From Saprospirales bacterium (GTDB taxonomy: Bacteria; Bacteroidota; Bacteroidia; Chitinophagales; Saprospiraceae): a stretch of 42,282 nt of DNA. Position numbers and translations under genes: made by a program. Shown here in pieces: positions 26,814-34,087 of this stretch; position 1 is the first letter of the stretch, and the number at the start of each line of letters is the position of its first letter. The notes below the pieces were generated by a model, which saw only the letters and a list, made by a program, of their open reading frames with translations, was not told where the DNA came from and made no database searches. The stretch spans positions 1-42,282 of the forward strand of contig REEO01000049.1 of assembly GCA_007695035.1 (NCBI GenBank), given 5' to 3'.

Positions 26814-26821
26814 TATCTTTG
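26814..26821 (+). promoter_or_regulatory. Candidate -7 element for the Crp/Fnr regulator
   Basis: TATCTTTG lies 96 bases upstream of the ATG at 26918; no convincing -33 element was found. Confidence 0.4.
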
Positions 26822-26917
26822 GCAACAGGGAGGCACCCGGAGGGAAAAGGTGAAGGATGGCTTTATTTGGCTGCTTTTTGCCATTGCAATTAGTAAAAAG
26901 AACCTATCAGGAACCAA

Positions 26918-27496
26918 ATGGAAAGTACCTTTTATAACTATTTGAAGAAAAAAGTGCTGGTAAAGTCAGAGCACCTTCCACTGCTGGCCCGGGAAGTGTC
27001 AAAAAAAATGCTCTCAAAGGGCGATTTGCTTTTGACTGAGGGCCAAGTGTGCAAAAATATGTTTTTTGTGGAGCAAGGGCTTTTGCGGCTGTATTCCATC
27101 GATGAAGAAGGCAGGGAGCACATCATTCAGTTTGCGCCGGAAAACTGGTTTATGAGTGAAAGAGGCAGTTTGTATTTTGGATCACCATCCGTTTTTTTTA
27201 TCGACGCCCTTGAAGACACCAAAGCAGTCGTTTTTGATCAGCAATTTGTGGACCGCGCATCTGAAATCAGCCCTGAATACAGGACCTACAATGAGTACAT
27301 TTTGCAGAATCACATCAGGCAGATGCAAAAAAGGATTAATCTATTAATTGGCGCCACGGCTGAAAAGCGGTACCTGGAATTCATAAAATTATACCCGGAC
27401 CTCGCAATGAGAATACCTCAATGGATGATAGCTTCCTATCTGGGAATTACACCCGAAAGTTTGAGCAGGGTTCGCAGGGGTTTGACTCAAAAATAA
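26918..27496 (+). CDS. Crp/Fnr family transcriptional regulator
   Basis: 192 residues. The cyclic-nucleotide-binding-like beta roll spans ~25-110 (KGDLLLTEGQVCKNMFFVEQG). A dimerisation helix follows (~118-150), then a C-terminal winged helix-turn-helix with recognition helix around ITPESLSRVRR. There is only one Cys (near residue 45), so a classic Fnr iron-sulfur cluster is not expected, and the cNMP Arg/Glu signature is not obvious. It probably senses something else or acts as a dimer without a ligand. It is followed after 88 bases by two pirin genes on the same strand, the likely targets. Confidence 0.92.
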   Translation: MESTFYNYLKKKVLVKSEHLPLLAREVSKKMLSKGDLLLTEGQVCKNMFFVEQGLLRLYSIDEEGREHIIQFAPENWFMSERGSLYFGSPSVFFIDALEDTKAVVFDQQFVDRASEISPEYRTYNEYILQNHIRQMQKRINLLIGATAEKRYLEFIKLYPDLAMRIPQWMIASYLGITPESLSRVRRGLTQK

Positions 27497-27512
27497 ACCA
27501 AATAGTGCTTTC

Positions 27513-27532
27513 TTAACATACATCAATGTAAG
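27513..27532 (+). promoter_or_regulatory. Possible Crp/Fnr-type operator upstream of the pirin genes
   Basis: ACAT (27516-27519) and ATGT (27526-27529) form a short dyad with a 6-base centre, about 55 bases before the first pirin ATG. The spacing resembles Crp/Fnr sites, but the match is short. Confidence 0.25.
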
Positions 27533-27584
27533 GCTCACTCATTGTATGGACTTTTGCAGTATCAATAACTAAAATACTATAAAA

Positions 27585-28460
27585 ATGAGAACTGTAGAGA
27601 TTATTGTTCCGCCGAGAGAGCCGCATTTTGTGGGCGATGGATTTCGTGTACACAATTTTATCCCCGGAGGATATCGGCTGGATATGAAGAGAATGGACCC
27701 CTTTATCATGTTGGATTACAACTCACGCCACTACTTCCCCCCTTCAGAAAAGCCCAGAGGAGTTGGCGTGCATCCACATCGGGGTTTTGAAACGGTAACC
27801 GTTGCCTACAAAGGCCGGGTTGCCCATCACGACAGCAGCGGTGGTGGTGGAGTAATTGACGAAGGCGATGTTCAGTGGATGACCGCAGCATCCGGCATCC
27901 TGCACAAAGAGTATCACGAAGAAAATTTCAGTAGGGAGGGGGGAGATTTCCAAATGATTCAACTTTGGGTAAACCTACCCGCTAAGTACAAAATGTCTGA
28001 ACCCAAATACCAGGCAATTTCCAACGGGGAGATCACCAAACATACGCTGCCCGACGGGGCCGGCACTATTGAAATAATTGCCGGGGAATACCAGGGGGTA
28101 AAGGGAACTGCAAGCACATTTTCACCAGTGCATATGATGAATGCCAAATTGGAAAAGGGCGGCTCAGCCGAATTCAGTTTTCCAGCTAACTTCAATACCG
28201 GCCTACTGGTAGTTGAGGGCAGCATCAAAGTAAACGGGGGCGAAGAAGTTCCAACCGATCACTTTGTGCTATTGGAGAATAACGACACAGACTTTGCCAT
28301 TCAGGCCGTTGGGGAGAAAGCATTGGTTTTGGTACTCAGTGGAGAGCCCCTCAATGAACCTATTGCAGCACATGGTCCTTTTGTGATGAATAGCCGGGAG
28401 GAAATCATCGAGGCTATTGAGGATTTCAATACCGGAAAATTTGGTCACCTGGAAGATTAA
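27585..28460 (+). CDS. Pirin family protein (first of a tandem pair)
   Basis: 291 residues, bicupin. Pirins bind iron or another metal; some are quercetinases, others redox-responsive partners of transcription factors or enzymes. The metal site of the N-terminal cupin is visible: VGVHPHRGFETVT supplies two His, and WMTAASGILHKEY the third His and the Glu. The pirin signature FIMLDYNSRHYFPP... and RGFETVTVAYKG are present. The next pirin starts 5 bases after the stop, so the two are cotranscribed, with the Crp/Fnr gene directly upstream. Confidence 0.93.
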   Translation: MRTVEIIVPPREPHFVGDGFRVHNFIPGGYRLDMKRMDPFIMLDYNSRHYFPPSEKPRGVGVHPHRGFETVTVAYKGRVAHHDSSGGGGVIDEGDVQWMTAASGILHKEYHEENFSREGGDFQMIQLWVNLPAKYKMSEPKYQAISNGEITKHTLPDGAGTIEIIAGEYQGVKGTASTFSPVHMMNAKLEKGGSAEFSFPANFNTGLLVVEGSIKVNGGEEVPTDHFVLLENNDTDFAIQAVGEKALVLVLSGEPLNEPIAAHGPFVMNSREEIIEAIEDFNTGKFGHLED

Positions 28461-28465
28461 AAGTT

Positions 28466-29347
28466 ATGTCAAACATCGCATTGATCATTGAAGAAAGGGC
28501 AGTTAATATAGGAAACTTCATGGTGGGAAGACTCCTGCCCTTTAGGCGAAAGAGGTCGGTTGGCCCCTTTGTATTCATAGACCACATGGGACCGGTCAAA
28601 ATGAATGAAAGGGAAAACATGGATATTCTTCCCCATCCCCACATCGGGTTGTCCACACTTACCTTTTTGTTTGAGGGAGCCATAATACACCGCGACAGCA
28701 TAGGAAGTGAAATAGAAATAAGACCGGGTGCTGTAAACTGGATGACTGCAGGCAAAGGAGTGGTTCATTCTGAGAGGAGTCCTGAGCGACTTAGGAATTC
28801 TCCAAAAAATCTCCACGGATTGCAGATCTGGGTCGCCCTTCCCAAAGACAAGGAAGAAATGAAACCCGATTTTACCCATATTCCGGCTGAAAAAATTCCT
28901 GAATGGAGCCAAAATGGAGTCGATTTCAAATTGATAGCAGGAGAGGTTGCCGGTAAAAAGTCACCGGTTCCCACCTACAGTCCGCTGTATTTTTTGGAAA
29001 TAAAAAACAAAGAGGCCAGGACTATCAGCATTGGGGACATGCTTTACGGAGAGAGTGCTCTGTACATCCTGGAAGGCTCTGTTTCTGCTGAGGGAAATAC
29101 TTTTGGGCCCCGACAAATTTTAGTCGCTAAAGATGCCACCTTGTGCGACTTTGATATGGCTCCCAATTCCACAGTGTACATTTTTGGGGGCAAACCCTTT
29201 CCCGAGGAGCGGTACATTGATTGGAACTTTGTTTCTTCGAGCAAGGAGCGATTGCGGGAAGCCAGGGAAGATTGGATTAACCAGCGATTCCCAAAAATAA
29301 CAGGAGAGACAGGCTTTGTGCCCTATCCCGATTTCAAAAGACGGTAA
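28466..29347 (+). CDS. Pirin family protein (second of a tandem pair)
   Basis: 293 residues. Metal ligands are in ILPHPHIGLSTLTF (two His) and WMTAGKGVVHSERSP (His and Glu); FVFIDHMGPVKM is the pirin opening motif. It differs strongly from the first pirin and belongs to the subtype with a longer C-terminus (YIDWNFVSSSKERLREA). Having two different pirins next to each other suggests separate partners or a heteromer. The gap to the CDGSH fusion gene is 164 bases, with no obvious terminator, so all may be one transcript. Confidence 0.93.
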   Translation: MSNIALIIEERAVNIGNFMVGRLLPFRRKRSVGPFVFIDHMGPVKMNERENMDILPHPHIGLSTLTFLFEGAIIHRDSIGSEIEIRPGAVNWMTAGKGVVHSERSPERLRNSPKNLHGLQIWVALPKDKEEMKPDFTHIPAEKIPEWSQNGVDFKLIAGEVAGKKSPVPTYSPLYFLEIKNKEARTISIGDMLYGESALYILEGSVSAEGNTFGPRQILVAKDATLCDFDMAPNSTVYIFGGKPFPEERYIDWNFVSSSKERLREAREDWINQRFPKITGETGFVPYPDFKRR

Positions 29348-29511
29348 GCGATAGAATCCAGCCGGATTTTTGCAAAAAACAGGTTCAGTTATTGCATTAA
29401 AAAACCTTTGAAGCAAAAGAACCGGAGCAATCCAGCAAAGCCATTTTACCGGAACCAGCCCGGGCGGATGGTAAACGACCGTGACCTTTTTTTAACCTAA
29501 AGAAAAACTGA

Positions 29512-31029
29512 ATGATGAGTAAACCAAAGATTGCAGATAAGAAACCAATAAAGGTAGAAGTAAAAGAGGGGCAGGAAAAACACTGGTGTGCCTGTGGCCT
29601 CAGTTCCAATCAACCGTATTGTGACGGAGCCCACCGGACCACGGATATAAAACCCGTCCGATTTGTAGCTGAGAAGACCGAAGAAGCCCACCTGTGCATG
29701 TGCAAATACACCAAAAATCCACCGTACTGCGATGGCACCCATGCCAAATTAAAGGATACAGATGGCGCTGATGAAGCCCCGGCCGGAAATTCAGATTCTA
29801 CCAAAGAAGAGCCCACGCTGGGATACATAAAGGCGCTTGCCAAAGATGGGCTTTCCAAAATGGGTGAACACGGAGAAATGGGGGCTATGGGAGTTCCCAT
29901 CCCGGAGCTACCCAGGTGGAATGACATACAGATTCTCGTGGCTCAAATGGCCACAAAGCCCCTGATGGAAGATGTGGACGTCGGCACCGAATTGATCATA
30001 GGTCCCAATGCCAAAAAGCCCCTGAAACTGGACATCCCTTTATTTGTATCTGATATGAGTTTTGGAGCTTTGTCAGAAGAGGCGAAAATCGCTTTAGCCA
30101 AAGGGGCAGAAATGGCGGGTACCGGTATTTGCTCGGGTGAGGGAGGAATGCTGGACGAAGAACAACAGAGTAACAGCAAATACTTTTACGAGTTGGCATC
30201 GGCCAAATTTGGTTTTGACTGGGAAAAACTAAAGCGGGTTCAGGCTTTTCACTTCAAGGGGGGACAAGGAGCCAAAACCGGCACCGGCGGTCACTTGTCG
30301 GGCAATAAGGTGGTGGGTAAAATAGCAGAGGTCCGAAACCTTAAAGAGGGCACTCCAGCCGTTTCTCCTCCCACATTTGACGATCTGATCACCGCGGAAG
30401 ACTTTAGGGATTTTGCCGAGAAAGTTCGCGACTACACCGGGGGTATCCCCATTGGATTCAAGCTGTCCGCCAATCACATTGAAGAGGACATTCAATTTGC
30501 CCTTGACGCCAGCGCAGATTACATAATATTAGATGGGCGGGGAGGAGGAACAGGCGCAGCGCCTTTGATTTTCCGAAACAACATCTCAGTGCCGACCATT
30601 CCGGCCCTGGCAAGAGCGAGAAAATACCTGGACAAAGTAAATAGGAGAGATGTCACCCTGATCATTACCGGAGGTATTCGCGTGCCTGATGACTTTATAA
30701 AAGCGATGGCATTGGGAGCGGATGGAATTGCCTTGTCCAACTCTGCTTTGCAGTCCATAGGGTGTGTGGCTGCCAGGATGTGCAATACCAACAATTGCCC
30801 TGCAGGAGTAGCTACTCAAAAACCAGAATTGCGAAAACTACTCAATGTGGATAAATCAGCCATACAACTGTTTAACTTCTTCTCCGCATCCACCGAATTG
30901 ATGAAAGTGATGGCAAGGGCTTGCGGTCACAATCATCTGAACAAGTTCAACCAGCGCGACATCACTACCTGGAAAAAGGAAATGGCTGATCTGACGGGAG
31001 TAAAATTCGCCGGAATGCAGCATGAGTAA
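29512..31029 (+). CDS. Fusion of two CDGSH iron-sulfur domains with a glutamate-synthase-type FMN/3Fe-4S domain
   Basis: 505 residues, cytoplasmic. Residues 1-~85 contain two complete CDGSH (mitoNEET-like) motifs: CACGLSSNQPYCDGAH (~26-41) and CMCKYTKNPPYCDGTH (~62-77). Each should bind a labile 2Fe-2S cluster through three Cys and one His. After a ~30-residue linker comes a GltS-like FMN-binding barrel (~125-490) with FVSDMSFGALS, FHFKGGQGAKTGTGGH, ILDGRGGGTGAAP and the 3Fe-4S motif C-x5-C-x4-C in CVAARMCNTNNCPAG. There is no glutaminase domain and no GltD partner, so it is not a normal glutamate synthase. It probably oxidises or reduces an unknown substrate or reductant with electrons passing between clusters and FMN. 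Downstream of a Crp/Fnr-pirin-pirin set. Confidence 0.9.
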   Translation: MMSKPKIADKKPIKVEVKEGQEKHWCACGLSSNQPYCDGAHRTTDIKPVRFVAEKTEEAHLCMCKYTKNPPYCDGTHAKLKDTDGADEAPAGNSDSTKEEPTLGYIKALAKDGLSKMGEHGEMGAMGVPIPELPRWNDIQILVAQMATKPLMEDVDVGTELIIGPNAKKPLKLDIPLFVSDMSFGALSEEAKIALAKGAEMAGTGICSGEGGMLDEEQQSNSKYFYELASAKFGFDWEKLKRVQAFHFKGGQGAKTGTGGHLSGNKVVGKIAEVRNLKEGTPAVSPPTFDDLITAEDFRDFAEKVRDYTGGIPIGFKLSANHIEEDIQFALDASADYIILDGRGGGTGAAPLIFRNNISVPTIPALARARKYLDKVNRRDVTLIITGGIRVPDDFIKAMALGADGIALSNSALQSIGCVAARMCNTNNCPAGVATQKPELRKLLNVDKSAIQLFNFFSASTELMKVMARACGHNHLNKFNQRDITTWKKEMADLTGVKFAGMQHE

Positions 31030-31182
31030 TGCTCTCAATCCGCAGAAAGCGCATACCTGTTCAGCAAGTAGAAGTGCATTTCATGAAAGATTTTATAGAA
31101 TCTGGTGCTTGTTTACAAGCCTCTTAAAGGAATTACGGCAATCAATACCAAAACCTGGGGGAAAATGACCATGCCATTATTT
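31030..31182. other. Intergenic segment before the second repeat element
   Basis: Part of the 484-base gap between the CDGSH fusion gene and the minus-strand lipoprotein gene; the rest is the repeat element at 31183-31491. I see no gene or promoter here. Confidence 0.4.
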
Positions 31183-31491
31183 ATGAGCCCACTCCAAAAA
31201 CCCATTTCTATTCCGATTGGCTGCAAAATCCAGTATCTTCGTTATCGGGTAAAATCTTTCCTCAACGTAGCTCAGGCTACGCCTGTGGGCAACCCGTCCG
31301 CTTCGCGGTTCACTCACTTGAAGGTCCCCCGGACCTTCACCCTTCGGGATCGTTCGCTCACCCGATGCCTCGATCTTGGATTTGCAAGCCCACCCGCTTC
31401 GCGGTTCACTCACTTGAATGTCCCCCAGACATTCACCCTTCGGGATCGTTCGTTCATTCTCATGACGAAAGGGTTTTTGGAGTAGGCTCAT
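31183..31491 (+). repeat. ~309-bp relative of the 26303 element with two inserted 59-bp hairpin units
   Basis: Imperfect terminal inverted repeats (31183-31203 and 31471-31491; core ATGAGCC, a C/T position, then ACTCCAAAAACCC). It shares with the 26303-26485 element, in opposite orientation, the end sequence, the GGCTGCAAAATCCA segment, the CGTAGC/GCTACG stem (31266-31281) and the TCATGAC...AAAGGG end. It is longer because two direct repeats, 31298-31356 and 31394-31452, have been added. No transposase is present. Confidence 0.75.
31298..31452 (+). repeat. Two 59-bp direct-repeat hairpin units, 96 bp apart
   Basis: The units differ at 3 of 59 positions. Each holds three small hairpins: CCGC-TTC-GCGG, a central stem (GAAGGTCC/GGACCTTC in unit 1 at 31320-31338, GAATGTC/GACATTC in unit 2 at 31416-31434), and CCC-TTC-GGG. 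Two of the three differences are the two halves of one base pair (G-C to T-A). Confidence 0.8.
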
Positions 31492-31513
31492 TTATTGGTA
31501 TTGGTTGAAATTC

Positions 31514-32707
31514 TCAATCAAACTCAAATATAAAATCCCCGCATTGGGCTTGAGGGGCAGAATGATCGGAAGGGAATACATAATTTTCCACCATGGACAG
31601 TATAACCCCATGCAGGTCCTCACATTCCATGTCGGTGCGATTGTGATTGATCTCCCGGTGAATAACCCTGCCATTTCGATTCAAGCATAAGTACACAACC
31701 AATTTGCCCGACAAATCATCGGCAAATTCTTTTAATTGGTCAGCAGGGTCGTCTTCTGAGAAGGTGCGTTCAAAAGCAGGAGCCTCCGGAGTGCCCACAG
31801 GATTGAAGAGACAGCGAACCGGGTAGCCATGATTGGGTTCAGGGGTAAGGTATTCAATTTCACCATCGGTCAGCTTTGCCACTTGATAGCCCGCTTCACC
31901 GAGTATCCAGTAATAACCGGCAGAACCAAATTCTACGGAATTTCTCTTTTCAGCGTCCCATTTCCCGAGCGATTCCAGTGTAAAATAAGGGTTCTCAACT
32001 GTAGAATTTGCACTGTGGAACAATTCTTTCTCCAGGTCTCCGGGGTTGGGAAGGCGGTAACCCGGGGGACATGGTCTGACGGGTTCTGCAAATTTGGGCA
32101 GTTCTTCCCCGGCTTCATGAAAACCTGCAACATCAGTGATGGAAGGTATTCTGGCCCACTTTGACAATTTTTGTTCTTCGACCTTTTCTACCATTTTAAA
32201 ATAAAGAGCCGATGGGATGCGCTCCTCCTGGCTCCCTTTAAATTCCGATGCGAATGAAGGGCTGGAGGCCATCCAAATAAAGCCGGTACCGGGGCTTCTG
32301 AAGCTTTCAATTTTCGGTGACCAAAACCCCCTTTCGTACCTCTCCCTCACTACCAATTCCCCTTCCGGGTTGTATGCACTAAACATGCCATCCACCAAAA
32401 ACTGGTCAGATTCCGGGTAGTACAGATAAAGTTGCCCCTCAATTTTAAGTTGGCCATTGGGATACCACATTTTAAAATTTCTCGACCGCTCACCATCCTC
32501 CACATCAAACTCATACTTTTTCTTACCACTGGAGTAATAACCCTCTATTTTTCCGGGAAATGATTTGTTATTCTGGTAAAGTAACAGGTTGTCAGATCGA
32601 TCAATATTCCGCACTTCGCCGGACTCTGAAGATTGGCGGGGTCCACTGCAACCAGTCAAGAGACCAATTAAAACCAGGGTCATAAAGCCGTGGATAAAAT
32701 TTTTCAT
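31514..32707 (-). CDS. Lipoprotein with MORN-like, FISUMP-like and TonB-like C-terminal regions
   Basis: 397 residues from ATG 32707, chosen because it gives a lipoprotein signal (FMTLVLIGLLTGCSG) and avoids overlap with moaC-moaB; a longer frame begins at 32740. After the lipid Cys come MORN/YwqK-like repeats (GYYSSGKKKYEF, YPNGQLKIEGQLYLYY, YNPEGELVVRERY). The middle part (RPCPPGYRLPNPGDL ... GYYWI ... GYPVRCL) resembles the FISUMP domain of Bacteroidota and Fibrobacter surface proteins. The end (LVVYLCLNRNGRVIHREINH ... CGDFIFEFD) resembles TonB-type C-terminal domains. It is the last gene of the molybdenum cofactor run, 19 bases after moaC-moaB. Its link to Moco is only positional. Confidence 0.75.
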   Translation of the reverse strand: MKNFIHGFMTLVLIGLLTGCSGPRQSSESGEVRNIDRSDNLLLYQNNKSFPGKIEGYYSSGKKKYEFDVEDGERSRNFKMWYPNGQLKIEGQLYLYYPESDQFLVDGMFSAYNPEGELVVRERYERGFWSPKIESFRSPGTGFIWMASSPSFASEFKGSQEERIPSALYFKMVEKVEEQKLSKWARIPSITDVAGFHEAGEELPKFAEPVRPCPPGYRLPNPGDLEKELFHSANSTVENPYFTLESLGKWDAEKRNSVEFGSAGYYWILGEAGYQVAKLTDGEIEYLTPEPNHGYPVRCLFNPVGTPEAPAFERTFSEDDPADQLKEFADDLSGKLVVYLCLNRNGRVIHREINHNRTDMECEDLHGVILSMVENYVFPSDHSAPQAQCGDFIFEFD

Positions 32708-32726
32708 GTCATAAATATACATATTT

Positions 32727-33635
32727 CTAATGACCTCCACCCTTCAAAACATGAAAAAGATGCAAAAGATGGGGAAAAACAGCATCCATGCTCTCTGTAG
32801 CCCCTTTTACCGAACCCGGAAGCGCGAGAACGACAGATTGCCTGGCTATACCGGCCACAGTGCGAGATGCCATGGAAAACGGGGTGCGCTGCTGCCCGTA
32901 GGAGCGTATGGTCTCCTCCACCCCGGGGAGTCGCTTTTCAATCAGAGGTAAAAGTGCTTCTGGTGTATTGTCTCTGGGGGAAACTCCTGTTCCACCTGTA
33001 AAGACAATGAGGTCAACTCCGCGGTCCATTGCATCCACCGCAGCTTTTTTTATTTGATCAGGATCGTCGGAAACCACTATTCTTTCACTGTTCTCTACAT
33101 GAAAACCCTTTAACTTTTCCAATAAGGCGAGGCCGGAGCGGTCCTCTTTCTCTCCCGCAGCTACCGTATCAGAGCAAACGACCACCAGAGTCCGCACCCA
33201 ACTGTATTTTCCTGCATCAAAACTACCTTTACCCCCTGATTTTTTCAAAAGCCGGATGTCACCGATTTCAATGCCTTTATCCAGGGGTTTGAGCATGTCG
33301 TATATGGTCAATGCCACCACCGATGCTGCGTGCATGGCCTCCACCTCCACACCGGTTTTGTAGATGGTTTTGACCTCCACTTCCACGGTTACTTCCATCC
33401 CGGAGATTTGGTGCTTAATGGTGGTGGATTCAATGGGAAGGGGATGGCAATCCGGTATCATATCGCTGGTCCGCTTGACGGCAAAAAGGCCGGCTGCACG
33501 GGATATTTCAAAGACATTGCCCTTAGGCACCTCGTTGTTCTCGAGGGCATCAAGGGCGGCCTTTTCACTGAGTCGAACCACTGCAGTGGCTGTCGCTATG
33601 CGCAGGCTGTTGGATTTATGGGTTATATCTACCAT
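32727..33635 (-). CDS. Fused MoaC (cyclic pyranopterin monophosphate synthase) and MoaB-type protein
   Basis: 302 residues, two Moco enzymes in one chain. Residues 1-~140 are MoaC, which completes formation of cyclic pyranopterin monophosphate after MoaA: MVDITHK start, ESTTIKHQI, VEVEAMHAASVVALTIYDM and LLKKSGGKG. Residues ~145-302 are MoaB/MogA-like, which activates molybdopterin for metal insertion: VFTGGTGVSPRDNTPEAL, RSYGQQRTPFSMASR and LALPGSVKGATESM. Fusions of this type are known, but it is unusual beside separate moaA, moaD, moaE and moeB. Start 8 bases after the moaE stop. Confidence 0.94.
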   Translation of the reverse strand: MVDITHKSNSLRIATATAVVRLSEKAALDALENNEVPKGNVFEISRAAGLFAVKRTSDMIPDCHPLPIESTTIKHQISGMEVTVEVEVKTIYKTGVEVEAMHAASVVALTIYDMLKPLDKGIEIGDIRLLKKSGGKGSFDAGKYSWVRTLVVVCSDTVAAGEKEDRSGLALLEKLKGFHVENSERIVVSDDPDQIKKAAVDAMDRGVDLIVFTGGTGVSPRDNTPEALLPLIEKRLPGVEETIRSYGQQRTPFSMASRTVAGIARQSVVLALPGSVKGATESMDAVFPHLLHLFHVLKGGGH

Positions 33636-33643
33636 GGGAAAAA

Positions 33644-34087
33644 TTAGGTGTTGACTTTCCAGCTCGATTGATCGTCGTTGAACAATTCCCTTCCCCAGAT
33701 GGGAAGTTCGTTTTTGATTCGCTCTACCAGTTCATTGCAGGCCTCCACGGCGGGGCTGCGGTGTTTGGAGGAGGTAAACACGAAGAGGCATATCTCCCCT
33801 TTATTCACCTTGCCCAGGCTGTGGTGTATGTGCATGCAATTGAGGTCGTATTTTTCAAAAGTTTCCTCTCTTATCTCATGGGCTTTTTCCAGTGCCATGT
33901 CTCTGTAGGCCGTGTAATCAATGGCCACAACTTCTCTGTCTCCCTCCACGACATCGGCTCTCACCTGACCCAGAAAAATACTGTGTCCGCCAATACCGGT
34001 TTTGCGGCTGTGATTGGCGATGGAATTGCTGATAAAGTCAGGTGCAATCGCGCCTTCTGTAAAAATGTTCTTCAGTTTCTTGCCCAT
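33644..34087 (-). CDS. moaE: Molybdopterin synthase catalytic subunit MoaE
   Basis: 147 residues; MoaE with thiocarboxylated MoaD puts two sulfurs onto precursor Z to make molybdopterin. Seen: GGHSIFLGQVRAD, AIDYTAYRDMALEKAHEI, HHSLGKVNKGEICLFV, SKHRSPAVEACNELVERIKNELPIWG. The start overlaps the moeB stop by 16 bases, and the downstream moaC-moaB gene begins 8 bases after its stop. Confidence 0.95.
   Translation of the reverse strand: MGKKLKNIFTEGAIAPDFISNSIANHSRKTGIGGHSIFLGQVRADVVEGDREVVAIDYTAYRDMALEKAHEIREETFEKYDLNCMHIHHSLGKVNKGEICLFVFTSSKHRSPAVEACNELVERIKNELPIWGRELFNDDQSSWKVNT

Larger units (their letters stand above)
26256..26917. other. 662-base intergenic region holding one repeat element
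   Basis: After rho there is a short GC-containing hairpin without a T-run: ATACTC (26267-26272), loop GGGG, GAGTAT (26277-26282). The inverted-repeat element (26303-26485) comes next. From 26486 to 26917 I see no supported gene. TATCTTTG at 26814-26821 is a candidate -7 element for the Crp/Fnr gene. Confidence 0.55.

Noticed and set aside
26693-26893. Plus-strand ORF of 66 codons before the Crp/Fnr gene
   Set aside because: No recognisable sequence, and a candidate -7 promoter element lies inside it.
29512-31029. Ordinary glutamate synthase large subunit
   Set aside because: No N-terminal Cys glutaminase domain, no GltD nearby, and two CDGSH domains at the front.
31105-31485. Plus-strand ORF of 126 codons across the second repeat element
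   Set aside because: It is composed of the hairpin repeats; the peptide repeats ASRFTHL and FTLRDRS come from the 59-bp units, not from a protein family.
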